A stretch of DNA of 64,000 nt from Acidobacteriota bacterium. Lineage in GTDB: Bacteria > Acidobacteriota > Terriglobia > UBA7540. The notes under the pieces are model-generated. The model was given only the letters and a program-made list of their open reading frames with translations, had not been told where the DNA came from and did no database searches. Of this stretch, positions 35,865 to 43,790 are shown in pieces (position 1 is the first letter of the stretch; every line of letters starts with the position of its first letter). The position numbers were made by a program, and so were the translations under genes. The stretch covers positions 1-64,000 of the forward strand of contig CADDZC010000006.1 of NCBI GenBank assembly GCA_902812365.1, given 5' to 3'.

Positions 35865-36125
35865 GTGGCCAGTCATAAGTCTGCCCTCAAGCGTATCAAG
35901 CAAATTCGCCGGCGGACGGTCCGTAACCGCGCCCATACGACGAGGTTGCGCCATCAGATTCGGCGACTGCGGGCGGCCATCGGGGCCAAAGACAAGGCGG
36001 CAGCGCAGGCTCTCCTTGCGCCCACGCTAGCGCTCATCGACCATTCGGTTCGCAAGGGGATTCTGCACCGGAACACCGCAGCACGATACAAGTCGCGGCT
36101 CACACTGGCCTTGAACGCACTCTGA
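35865..36125 (+). CDS. rpsT: 30S ribosomal protein S20
   Basis: An 86-residue basic helical protein that binds 16S rRNA. Family text: SHKSALKRIKQIRRRTVRNRAHTTRLR at the N-terminus and IDHSVRKGILHRNTAARYKSRLTLALNAL at the C-terminus. It starts with GTG, preceded by AAAGGAGA. In E. coli, S20 also begins with a non-ATG codon (TTG). The site-2 protease gene starts 24 bases downstream. Confidence 0.96.
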   Translation: MASHKSALKRIKQIRRRTVRNRAHTTRLRHQIRRLRAAIGAKDKAAAQALLAPTLALIDHSVRKGILHRNTAARYKSRLTLALNAL

Positions 36126-36149
36126 GGGCGCGGCGCCAGGTAAATCTCC

Positions 36150-37271
36150 ATGCGCTGGTCCTGGAAGATCGGCCGCATTGCCGGCATCGATATCTATATC
36201 CACGCTACCTTCTGGTTGCTGATTCTCTTTATCGTATTTGCTTACTGGATGCAGGGCCACAGCGTGGCGACGGCCCTGGGCGGCGTCGCGTTCGTGGTGG
36301 CCATTTTCGGCTGTATCGTGCTGCACGAAATGGGTCACGCGCTCGCGGCGCGCCGGTACGGCATCCGCACCCGCGATATTACGCTGCTGCCGATTGGTGG
36401 GCTGGCGCGGCTTGAGCGGATGCCCGAAGATCCCGGCCATGAATTCTGGGTGGCCATCGCCGGCATTATGGTCAATCTGATGATCGCTGGCGCCATCTGG
36501 TTGATCCTGACCGGCCTCGGCCTGCCCACCAGCAGCCGATTCGTTTGGGTTGGCGGCCATTTCTTGAACCGGCTCATGACCGTGAATCTGTGGCTTGCCG
36601 CCTTCAACCTGATTCCGGCATTTCCGATGGACGGCGGCCGGGTGCTGCGGGCCCTGCTGGCCACGCGCCTCGAGTATACACAGGCCACGCAACTGGCAGC
36701 GCGCGTCGGTCAAGTCATCGCCTTCTTCTTTGGGCTGGTGGGACTCTTTACCGGGGATTTCTTTCTGCTTTTCATCGCCTTGTTTGTCTGGATGGGCGCC
36801 GAGCAGGAGGCCGCGATGTTGCAGATTCAGACTTCGCTCGGCAGCATTCCCGTCCGGCGCGTGATGCTGACGGAGTTTCACACCCTCAGCCCGGACGATC
36901 CGTTGGGCCGCGCCGTTGACCTGATCCTGGCCGGCTGGCAGCATGACTTCCCGGTGATGTTTGGCGATCGCGTGCTGGGCCTTCTGACCCGCGACGACCT
37001 GATGAAGACGCTCGCGCAGCGGGGTTCGGAGGGAAGAGTGCGGGACGCGATGCGGCGGGAATTTCAGGTTGCCGACTCTCACGATATGCTCGAGCGCGCG
37101 CTGGCCATCCTGCGGGACTCGGGTAGCCGGGCCCTTCCGGTGCTCCACGATGGCCGGCTGGTCGGCATGCTCACGATGGATAACGTGGGCGAGTTCCTCA
37201 TGATCCAATCCGCTTTGCGGCAGGCACAGCTGGCTGAGAATCAGCGGCAGATGACCCAGGCCAAGCCTTAA
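36150..37271 (+). CDS. site-2 protease family (M50) intramembrane metalloprotease with CBS pair
   Basis: A 373-residue protein. The zinc site HEMGH (His59, Glu60, His63) lies in a transmembrane helix (FVVAIFGCIVLHEMGHALAARR), and the third ligand region is NLIPAFPMDGGR (Asp161). About five or six hydrophobic segments cover residues 15-220. The C-terminal 130 residues form two CBS domains (VMLTEFHTLSPDDPLGRAVDLIL; AMRREFQVADSHDMLERALAIL), which usually sense adenine nucleotides. Such proteases cut membrane-embedded regulators, including anti-sigma factors. An anti-sigma gene lies 6 kb downstream; a link is only an inference. No PDZ domain. Confidence 0.92.
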   Translation: MRWSWKIGRIAGIDIYIHATFWLLILFIVFAYWMQGHSVATALGGVAFVVAIFGCIVLHEMGHALAARRYGIRTRDITLLPIGGLARLERMPEDPGHEFWVAIAGIMVNLMIAGAIWLILTGLGLPTSSRFVWVGGHFLNRLMTVNLWLAAFNLIPAFPMDGGRVLRALLATRLEYTQATQLAARVGQVIAFFFGLVGLFTGDFFLLFIALFVWMGAEQEAAMLQIQTSLGSIPVRRVMLTEFHTLSPDDPLGRAVDLILAGWQHDFPVMFGDRVLGLLTRDDLMKTLAQRGSEGRVRDAMRREFQVADSHDMLERALAILRDSGSRALPVLHDGRLVGMLTMDNVGEFLMIQSALRQAQLAENQRQMTQAKP

Positions 37272-37393
37272 AAAGCGCCGGGCGCCGTTCGGGCAGCAAG
37301 GGACGAACGGCAACCCTCTTGCATTTCCCCTCCTCCGCGACTATTCTTTCCGCCGTTTGCAATCCGATATGGATTGCGTTCGCGGGGGAGCGT

Positions 37394-38737
37394 ATGGCCA
37401 GCTTGCCGGATTATGTAGCCGCTTCGATTCCGAACCCGGTTTCCAATCGCGCGCCTTGGTATAAGAACACCGCTCCGTCATATGCAGGAGTGTTTTTGTG
37501 GGTGGCGTTCTATCTGACCATCGCGGCTCCCACGATCAGTCAAGCAGGTGTTGGTGTTTGCATGGCCGGGCTCGTGGTGGCCGGTTTGCTCTGCTTTCTT
37601 CTCTACTACTACGCCCCGGCCATGCTTGGAATGCAGACAGGGCGGCCCCTCTACGTGGTCGGCACGTCGACCTTCGGAACCCTGGGAGGCTACGTCATGC
37701 CCGGGTTGCTGATGGGGTTGCTCCAAATCGGCTGGTTCGCCGTGGCCACCTCCGTGGCGAGCACGTTTATTCTGAAGGGCCTGCACAGGGATTCGAAAAC
37801 GCTTTACGCCGTCGTGTGTGTCATCTGGGCCTACGTCCTCGCTTGGGTGGCGATCAAGGGCATTCGTTACGTGGCCAAGGTGGCACAGTACTTGAACTGG
37901 GTGCCGCTGGTCATGATCCTGATCGTCTTCTGGGCTAACAAAGACGGCATCCCCCGCTATCATCCGAGCCCGTCCCATGCGAATCAACTTGGTGGCTTCC
38001 TGGCCGCGCTCACGCTGGTCATCGGATTTTTTGCCACGGCCGGAGCGGCGGGCGCGGACTTCGGCATGAACAACCGGAATCGCAGCGACGTGGTGTGGGG
38101 CGGGCTGACCGGCATCACGTTGGCCGTCATCGTGGCCGGCGGACTGCCGATGCTTTCCGTGGCTGGATACCTGGGCAAGACCGGGGATGCGTCGGGTGGC
38201 GTGCCCAGTTATGATTATTCGACCGCCATCGCCAGCGTGGGCGCGCTGGCCCCCCTCATGTTTTTCCTTTTTGCCGCGGCCTCCGTTGCGCCCACTTGCT
38301 TTTGCACGTTCATCATTTCGAACAGCTTCGGCACGATGCTGCCCAAGATTCCGAAAACAATTTCAACGCTCGCCGCCGTCACCATTGGCATGTTGCTGGC
38401 GGTCACGGGTGTCGCCAATAATCTGGTCGGGTTTTTCGTGATCGTCGGGGCCTCGTTCGGGCCGATTTGCGGCGCGATGACGGCGGATTACATTTTGGCC
38501 GGTTACCGGTGGTCGGGTCCGCGTGAGGGGATCAATTGGGCCGGGTATATCGCCTGGGCTCTCGGCTTCATCGTCGGCGTCCTCGACAAGATTCCCGGAG
38601 TGCCCGCCGCGTGGGTGTCTCTGGATCGCCCCCCAGTCCTGTGGTCGTTCGTCGTGGGCTTTTTCGTGTACTTCGCTCTCGCCAAGCTTGGTGTGCGCCC
38701 GGCCCTCCTGCCGGTGACGGAGCTAAAGGCAGCTTAA
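37394..38737 (+). CDS. NCS1-like purine/cytosine permease family transporter
   Basis: A 447-residue integral membrane protein with about twelve hydrophobic segments. It has the family opening ASLPDYVAASIPNPVSNRAPWYKNTAPSYAGVFLWVAFYLTIA, and GADFGMNNRNRSDVVWGGLTGI in the middle resembles the CodB/NCS1 substrate region. Nucleobase or related compound uptake is probable, but the substrate cannot be assigned. ATG 37394 was chosen because GGGGGAG lies just upstream; the frame extends to 37319 without a ribosome site. Confidence 0.75.
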   Translation: MASLPDYVAASIPNPVSNRAPWYKNTAPSYAGVFLWVAFYLTIAAPTISQAGVGVCMAGLVVAGLLCFLLYYYAPAMLGMQTGRPLYVVGTSTFGTLGGYVMPGLLMGLLQIGWFAVATSVASTFILKGLHRDSKTLYAVVCVIWAYVLAWVAIKGIRYVAKVAQYLNWVPLVMILIVFWANKDGIPRYHPSPSHANQLGGFLAALTLVIGFFATAGAAGADFGMNNRNRSDVVWGGLTGITLAVIVAGGLPMLSVAGYLGKTGDASGGVPSYDYSTAIASVGALAPLMFFLFAAASVAPTCFCTFIISNSFGTMLPKIPKTISTLAAVTIGMLLAVTGVANNLVGFFVIVGASFGPICGAMTADYILAGYRWSGPREGINWAGYIAWALGFIVGVLDKIPGVPAAWVSLDRPPVLWSFVVGFFVYFALAKLGVRPALLPVTELKAA

Positions 38738-38805
38738 GGCCGAAACTGGCGAGCTGGAAGCGTCCGGTTCGGAACTTGCCGAACGCTTCTTGAAAGAGGT
38801 TTGCT

Positions 38806-39564
38806 ATGCGTCTGCCCGTGTGTGCACTGGCATGCCTGATGTTGTTCAGGGCCGCTCCCCTGCGGGCCCAGCTAGTGGAACAGTTTCACCCGCCCAAGTC
38901 TGAATGTTGCCTACAGAGCGCCGCCCAACGGCTCGCCGATCAGCTTCAGGATTGGGCCCAGCTTGGCCGCTACCATGACGATGATTTGCGGCTGGAGAGA
39001 GAGGCCGCCCCGCCCGGCCGCGTCGTCTTTTTGGGAGACTCGATTACGGATGGCTGGAATCTGACCGAATACTTTCAGGGCAAGCCGTACGTTAATCGCG
39101 GCATCAGCGGCCAAACGACGCCCCAGATGTTGTTGCGGTTTTTCCCGGACGTGATCGACCTGCACCCATCAGCCGTCGTCCTGCTGGCCGGAACCAACGA
39201 CATCGCTCAGAACACAGGACCCGAGACACTCGAGATGGTGGAAGAGAACTTCCGGGCCATGGCCGAGCTGGCTCAGAAACACGGGATCAAAGTCGTGCTC
39301 TGCACGCTTCTGCCCGTGAGCGACTACACCGGGTACCGGCAGACCGACCACCGCCCGCTCGCCCAGATCGTCGAGTTAAATCGCTGGCTGAAAGCCTTCG
39401 CCGCCCGAACAGGCGCCACGCTTGCCGACTACTACTCAGCGCTCGTGGATAATCGGGGAATGCTCAAGGATGGTTACTCCAAAGACGGTCTTCACCCGAA
39501 CGACCGCGGCTACATGCTGATGGCTCCCCTCGCGGAGGCAGCCATCGAGCGGGCATTGCGCTGA
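38806..39564 (+). CDS. exported SGNH/GDSL hydrolase
   Basis: A 252-residue esterase/lipase-type enzyme with a signal peptide (LPVCALACLMLFRAAPLRA). The catalytic blocks are intact: block I FLGDSITDGW (Ser79), block II Gly in NRGISGQTT, block III GTND (Asn131), and block V DGLHPND (Asp227, His230). Carbohydrate O-acetyl or lipid ester substrates are both possible. It follows the permease by 68 bases and converges on the DUF4097 gene. Confidence 0.88.
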   Translation: MRLPVCALACLMLFRAAPLRAQLVEQFHPPKSECCLQSAAQRLADQLQDWAQLGRYHDDDLRLEREAAPPGRVVFLGDSITDGWNLTEYFQGKPYVNRGISGQTTPQMLLRFFPDVIDLHPSAVVLLAGTNDIAQNTGPETLEMVEENFRAMAELAQKHGIKVVLCTLLPVSDYTGYRQTDHRPLAQIVELNRWLKAFAARTGATLADYYSALVDNRGMLKDGYSKDGLHPNDRGYMLMAPLAEAAIERALR

Positions 39565-39617
39565 CCTGCGCTCCCCTGCGGGGCCCGCCCAATACCATGA
39601 CGGGGAGAGCGTACCCC

Positions 39618-41096
39618 TCACGACGCTGGTTTGGCCGAAAATCCCGGGCGATATCGCGTGTTCTCGGTCTTGGGTGGTTTCGGCGGCTCGGGAGCTTTCG
39701 GCGGGTGGGCAAGATGGGGGCCGCCTTGGGCCAAATGAATCGTGCCGTAAGCTGTGGTGAGACGAATCATCGAACCGCCTTTGCCGTAAGAGCCGACGAT
39801 GGAGGGCGCGTCACCTTCGGTGACCACCTTCAGGTTCGGTCCTGAAAAGTCCGATTCCACTTCGCCGTGGCGCGAGACGGCTTGGATCGTGAAACTGCTA
39901 TTGGAGGGCAGCTCCAGCTCGATCCCGCCCTTGGCCAGCGACACCTCAATGGGATGGCTGGGGGCGACGCTGGTCGCGAGGCGGATATCGCCGTTGGTGT
40001 CGGCAATTTTCACACTGTGGATGAAGTCGCTCAGGCTGATGTCCTTCTCGCGCGTCGACAGGTCGAACGGGCCGGCGATGTTTGAGGCTTCAAGCGAACC
40101 CATATCCATGTCGAGCTGGCCGGCCAGACGCTGTACCGTCAGATCGGTGCGCGAGGACGTGTAGCGCAGCGTTTGGGCGATGTGAGCGAACCGCACGTCT
40201 CCGGAGAACTCGCCATTGACCGTCGCCGAGCCGGTCACATCCGAGATTTGCACGTCGCCTCCGCGGCCTTCTACTTCGATGCTGCCCGTGATGTTGCGCG
40301 CCAGGGTGTCGCCCGCCGACTTGTGGATACGCACGAGGCCTTCGACCCCGTTCACGTGAACGTCGCCTCGCTGAGCCGCCAAGGTTTGATCGCCTTGGAG
40401 TCCTTCGAGCACAATGTCGCCGTTCTCAGCCGTGATTTCCGTCGAAGTGTCCTTCGGCACGCGGAGCGTCACGTCGAGTCTCACGTTGCCTCCCCCTTCG
40501 GGCAGGCTTTCGAGATTCGACTGGAAGAGGTAGTGGCCCGCCTGCTGCACGATTGTGAAGCGGAGCTCTTGCGAGAGTTGGCTGGCGGCCGCCTCGTCAT
40601 CGGCCCGAATGCCCTCCTTGACGACCGCTTCAATCGTCGGTTCATCCGAAGGGTGGACGTTCACGTCGCCGCGATGGTCGACCAGTACAAAGTGCGGCTG
40701 CGCTCCGACCGGCTGCGAAATCGTTCGCGTGAACGTGTATGAGTTCCGGAAGATGTCCGCCCAGTCCTCGTTGTTGCCCGCCCACCACGGTCGCCACGAA
40801 GAGGGGCGCAGAACCACATGCGAGATCATCGAACCGAGGATCAGGATCAGCACCAGCAGAACCACTTCGCTACCCGAAAATAAGGGCGGGGCAGCACTCT
40901 CGGGATGAGAGCGAGACTGGATGAAATCAAGGAGTTTCGACAGTCCCCAGAAGATAATGAGGATCGGCCAGAACTTGGCAATGATCACCCAAGGATGCAC
41001 GGCAGGATTGAAGTTCTGATAGAGGAAAATGAAGCCGATGCCGATCAGCGTCAGCGCCCAGAAGATCGATCCGCGGCGATAACCGTAAATACTCAT
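39618..41096 (-). CDS. membrane protein with LiaF-like TM hairpin and DUF4097 beta-helix domain
   Basis: A 492-residue protein. The N-terminus is a two-helix LiaI/LiaF-like module (IFWALTLIGIGFIFLYQNF, then FWPILIIFWGLSKLLDFI). A third helix VVLLVLILILGSMISHVVL follows. The remaining 370 residues form a repetitive DUF4097/putative-adhesin type beta-helix with recurrent GDI/GDV turns (TAENGDIVLEG, AAQRGDVHVNG, EGRGGDVQISD, ADTNGDIRLAT). A proline-rich tail ends it. By topology the beta-helix probably faces the periplasm. It is the last gene of the ECF-sigma operon (112-base gap from the preceding gene). Confidence 0.85.
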   Translation of the reverse strand: MSIYGYRRGSIFWALTLIGIGFIFLYQNFNPAVHPWVIIAKFWPILIIFWGLSKLLDFIQSRSHPESAAPPLFSGSEVVLLVLILILGSMISHVVLRPSSWRPWWAGNNEDWADIFRNSYTFTRTISQPVGAQPHFVLVDHRGDVNVHPSDEPTIEAVVKEGIRADDEAAASQLSQELRFTIVQQAGHYLFQSNLESLPEGGGNVRLDVTLRVPKDTSTEITAENGDIVLEGLQGDQTLAAQRGDVHVNGVEGLVRIHKSAGDTLARNITGSIEVEGRGGDVQISDVTGSATVNGEFSGDVRFAHIAQTLRYTSSRTDLTVQRLAGQLDMDMGSLEASNIAGPFDLSTREKDISLSDFIHSVKIADTNGDIRLATSVAPSHPIEVSLAKGGIELELPSNSSFTIQAVSRHGEVESDFSGPNLKVVTEGDAPSIVGSYGKGGSMIRLTTAYGTIHLAQGGPHLAHPPKAPEPPKPPKTENTRYRPGFSAKPAS

Positions 41097-41208
41097 GAAT
41101 TTCCACCCTGGTCCCGCACGTTACCGCTCCAATCGCCCGCGTACGCCTCCGGCCATTGATCGGATCCTCCCAGTGGACAACCGAGGTCGTGAGTCCCACA
41201 ACCCGCTT

Positions 41209-41418
41209 TCATATTCTCGGCCCCTCCGGCGGCCGCGGAGGCGGAAACGAATCCAGCAGCTTCACCACGCCGACTAACATCAGCAACACCGGCCACGTAC
41301 GGGAGAAGCCCCACTCGGGCACGAATTCTTGCAACAAAAACATCACTCCCAAGGCGATCAGGATGATCGGCCCCATGAGTCCGCGACGGTAGCGGGTTCG
41401 CGTTGGCGATGATCCCAT
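41209..41418 (-). CDS. small LiaI/LiaF-like membrane protein
   Basis: A 69-residue protein consisting almost only of two transmembrane helices: GPIILIALGVMFLLQEF and FSRTWPVLLMLVGVVKLLDSF. The pattern G-x-h-FLL ... WPhLLhhhGhhxLL is the LiaF/DUF5668 hairpin also found in the two larger proteins of this operon. A basic N-terminus (TRTRYRRG) suggests a cytoplasmic start. Start at 41418; ATG 41376 is an alternative. Confidence 0.78.
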   Translation of the reverse strand: MGSSPTRTRYRRGLMGPIILIALGVMFLLQEFVPEWGFSRTWPVLLMLVGVVKLLDSFPPPRPPEGPRI

Positions 41419-41487
41419 AACAATCTAAGAGTTCTTCGCTGCGAGGATCGAGGCCAGTTCCTGCCGCCCTCTTTCAGGGCTGCCCAT

Positions 41488-41682
41488 TCAATGACTCCCC
41501 GGCTTCACTCGCCCGAACGTTGTCGCTATTTCCCGCATCTTTTGCCGCTGTTCCCACTCCTTAAAATGGAGCGTCTGTTGGACGCGGCCCTCGCGGTCCA
41601 AAATCTTACTTAGGCACGCAATGGCCGCGAGGCAAACCAAGCCGCTCATGGCGGCCAGCGGGATGAAAGTGCCGAAAACCAC
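41488..41682 (-). CDS. tiny membrane protein, diverged fourth member of the array
   Basis: A 64-residue protein with one hydrophobic segment (FIPLAAMSGLVCLAAIACLS) and a charged tail (LHFKEWEQRQKMREIATTFG). The tail aligns weakly with the REMEHQRRMKEL motif of the three upstream paralogues, so it is probably a diverged copy. GTG at 41682 is preceded by GGGAGGG. It lies 20 bases after its upstream neighbour. Confidence 0.68.
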   Translation of the reverse strand: MVFGTFIPLAAMSGLVCLAAIACLSKILDREGRVQQTLHFKEWEQRQKMREIATTFGRVKPGSH

Positions 41683-41702
41683 TGGCCCTCCCGTTCGCGC
41701 CG

Positions 41703-41933
41703 CTACATTCGCGGCCCACCTCGGTCCGCTTTTGCCTTTTCCAACTCAACATCCAGTTCCTTCATCCGCCGTTGGTGCTCCATCTCCCGTATGCGCAAGT
41801 CCTGGTGAGCTCGCAGCTCCTTCTCGCGTGCCTTGTACCAGAAGAAGACGGCAACAATCACGGCGATCATCGCCGTACCAAAAATGGTCCCCACAATCGG
41901 CACCGCAAACGGTGAGTTGATCAGTTCCGACAT
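41703..41933 (-). CDS. small single-TM coiled-coil protein, array member 3
   Basis: A 76-residue protein with a transmembrane helix (IVGTIFGTAMIAVIVAVFFW, residues 13-32) followed by KAREKELRAHQDLRIREMEHQRRMKELDVELEKAKA, a highly charged helix with heptad character. It is superficially like PspB in size and layout. The ATG overlaps the previous member's 3' end by 13 bases and has GGAGG inside that overlap. The longer reading to 42077 only runs antisense-like through the neighbour and is rejected. Confidence 0.78.
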   Translation of the reverse strand: MSELINSPFAVPIVGTIFGTAMIAVIVAVFFWYKAREKELRAHQDLRIREMEHQRRMKELDVELEKAKADRGGPRM

Positions 41934-42145
41934 GGTTCCTCCGTTTCGCAACCCACGCCAGCGCTTCTGGCCCACGCCTTTTCGAGCCCTAACTCTTTCA
42001 TTTTTCGCTGGTGTCCCATCTCCCGCCGGCACAACTCCTGATGCGCCCGGAGTCCTTTCGCGCGCACTTTGTACCAAAACACGATGCCCGCGATGAATAC
42101 CAGCATCAGGATGGCTACGAGCGGAATCAGGTTTGAAACGTCCAT
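41921..42145 (-). CDS. small single-TM coiled-coil protein, array member 2
   Basis: A 74-residue protein: transmembrane helix LIPLVAILMLVFIAGIVFWY (residues 6-25), then KVRAKGLRAHQELCRREMGHQRKMKELGLEKA. It shares the AHQEL-x-x-REM-x-H-x-R-x-x-KEL core with its neighbours. After residue 57 the tail (WARSAGVGCETEEPCRN) leaves the family pattern and reads into the ribosome site and start of member 3, as if the original 3' end had been lost. GGAAAGG precedes the ATG. Confidence 0.75.
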   Translation of the reverse strand: MDVSNLIPLVAILMLVFIAGIVFWYKVRAKGLRAHQELCRREMGHQRKMKELGLEKAWARSAGVGCETEEPCRN

Positions 42146-42169
42146 TCGCCTTTCCAGCCCGAAAGGTCC

Positions 42170-42391
42170 TTACGAGCTCCGGTTCATCTTGGTCTTTTCC
42201 AGCTCCAACCGAGCCTTCTCCACTTCCAACTCTTTCAGCCGGCGCTCGTGCTCCATCTCACGGGTCCGTAATTCCTGATGTGCCTGGAGTTCCTTCTCGC
42301 GCATGTGTCCCAGCGTCTTCAACGCGACGATGAGGACGACCATCGCGAACCCTCCTAGAGGAACAATCAATCCGGCGTGCCAGAAGTCCAT
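42170..42391 (-). CDS. small single-TM coiled-coil protein, array member 1
   Basis: A 73-residue protein: transmembrane helix GLIVPLGGFAMVVLIVALKTL, then MREKELQAHQELRTREMEHERRLKELEVEKARLELEKTKM, the longest uninterrupted coiled-coil tail of the array. GAGGAAG lies three bases before the ATG. It sits 38 bases after the B-box/TM2 gene. The extension to 42553 is not supported. No named family was recognised. Confidence 0.78.
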   Translation of the reverse strand: MDFWHAGLIVPLGGFAMVVLIVALKTLGHMREKELQAHQELRTREMEHERRLKELEVEKARLELEKTKMNRSS

Positions 42392-42429
42392 GGCTTCCTC
42401 CTCAAATGCTCGGCGGGAAACGCCGACGC

Positions 42430-43104
42430 CTACGGTCCGTGCGGGCCGGCTGCTGCGCCTCCTGCGGCGCCACTGGTTCCTGACGGCGTCCCGCCACCTC
42501 CCCCACGCCGCTGCAGCAATAGCAGGCCGACCACGATCAACAGTACAGGCCAAAACCGGGAGATCGATTGAAATACGTGAACGCCAAGATTATCCAGCAG
42601 GAACAGTATGCCGAGGCAAATCAATATCCCGGCCCCGATCGGCGCGTTCAGCCTGAACTCGCCCAGTCCCAGCCACTCTTCCGGCGGTTGACCGAGCTGG
42701 CGGCGCTTGGCTGTCTGGTACGAATCAATAACCATGTAAAAGTAAAACGCCGCTGCGCCGAAGCCGAAGATCGTATCCAGCGGACCGCCCACCCGGTCCG
42801 TGAGGGCGATGAGCGACCCGAAAATCAGTACCTGAACCACCGCCTTCACCACCTGACCGTTGTAAATGGCTCCCACGCCGGGGATGAACCCCAGGAAAAG
42901 CGCGAGGCCAGGATTCGGCCCTAGGTTCGCTCCGAGGATCGGCGGGCCGACATGAAACCCGCGCATCCGGGCGGCGGCGGTTGCCAGGCAGCTCTCGCAG
43001 TAAATCATGCCCTCCACGCCCCGCTTGCATTGGGCGCACAGGGCGCGCCCGCACTGCCCGCAGTAAGCGACGGAATCGACTTCCGGGTGGGCAGAGCATT
43101 TCAT
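42430..43104 (-). CDS. B-box zinc-finger / TM2 / LiaF-like membrane protein
   Basis: A 224-residue protein. The N-terminal 40 residues form a B-box-type zinc finger (CSAH, CGQC, CAQC, CESC). A TM2-like region follows (PGLALFLGFIPGVGAIYNGQVVKAVVQVLIFGSLIAL, then FGFGAAAFYFYMVIDSYQTAKRR). The C-terminal LiaF-type hairpin reads ILICLGILFLLDNLGVHVF and FWPVLLIVVGLLLLQRR. The tail is Gly/Ala-rich. ATG 43104 overlaps the anti-sigma stop (ATGA). It probably senses or transmits an envelope signal; this is inferred from operon context only. Confidence 0.85.
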   Translation of the reverse strand: MKCSAHPEVDSVAYCGQCGRALCAQCKRGVEGMIYCESCLATAAARMRGFHVGPPILGANLGPNPGLALFLGFIPGVGAIYNGQVVKAVVQVLIFGSLIALTDRVGGPLDTIFGFGAAAFYFYMVIDSYQTAKRRQLGQPPEEWLGLGEFRLNAPIGAGILICLGILFLLDNLGVHVFQSISRFWPVLLIVVGLLLLQRRGGGGGTPSGTSGAAGGAAAGPHGP

Positions 43105-43790
43105 CGGGGCACGCTCCTTCGTGGGCGAATCCGCGGCGTCACGGCCATGCTGGCGTGGAACGGCCAGGCGTCTTCCCGCCCTGACGGCAGCGCTCCCGCC
43201 AAGGCCAGTTGGAGGTCTGACGGCGGTCGATCGTGGGTTGAACCGCCGGGCGGCGCCTGGGGTCTTACAGCGGGTTGGCCTTCCCCGGGCTGAGTGCGGA
43301 GCTGCCGGAGTCGCGACTCAATCTCGTACACGACCCGGAGGTCGTAGCAATACTTCTCGGCCCGGCCATACAGCAGATAGCCGTTCCGCTCTATCTGATA
43401 GACCCAGTTGCGCGGATTGAGGTCCCGAAGCCGGAGGTTTCGCAGATTGATGCCGGCAGCGTTAATGACGACGGAGAACGAAAACACCGCCATAGCAAAG
43501 ACGTAGACCGTGCGCGGCTGGAACAAAGGGGGAAGGAAGGCCGAGATGCGGTCCCGGAGAGTGGGGCGTCGCTTACCAGTGGTAGCGAGCACGATCTTTG
43601 ACAGCAGCCGCGGGGCCGGTTCGAGCTCTTCCGCCGCTCGGCACAACGCGATCGTGCTCTGCACGCTCTCTACCAGCTCCCGGCAAGCGAGGCAAGCGGC
43701 CAAGTGTTGCTCCACCGCCACCCGCTGGTCAGCGGCCAGCTGGCCCTCCAGGTAATCGCTCACCAAATGTTCCACTTCCCAGTGCGTCAT
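43101..43790 (-). CDS. zinc-finger anti-sigma factor
   Basis: A 229-residue single-pass protein. The N-terminal anti-sigma zinc finger contains the H-x3-C-x2-C motif HLAACLAC (VEQHLAACLACRELVESV, residues about 27-44). One transmembrane helix lies at TVYVFAMAVFSFSVVINAAG near residue 94, and the C-terminal half is probably periplasmic. It would hold the cognate sigma factor inactive at the membrane. It overlaps both neighbours by ATGA, so the sigma:anti-sigma ratio is likely set by translational coupling. Confidence 0.9.
   Translation of the reverse strand: MTHWEVEHLVSDYLEGQLAADQRVAVEQHLAACLACRELVESVQSTIALCRAAEELEPAPRLLSKIVLATTGKRRPTLRDRISAFLPPLFQPRTVYVFAMAVFSFSVVINAAGINLRNLRLRDLNPRNWVYQIERNGYLLYGRAEKYCYDLRVVYEIESRLRQLRTQPGEGQPAVRPQAPPGGSTHDRPPSDLQLALAGALPSGREDAWPFHASMAVTPRIRPRRSVPR

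Noticed and set aside
34015-36030. 671-residue open frame on the plus strand across gpmI
   Set aside because: It is antisense to the clearly conserved gpmI gene; high GC leaves long stop-free antisense frames. No family motif.
36027-37313. 428-residue minus-strand open frame
   Set aside because: It is antisense to the site-2 protease gene, whose HEMGH and CBS motifs establish the coding strand.
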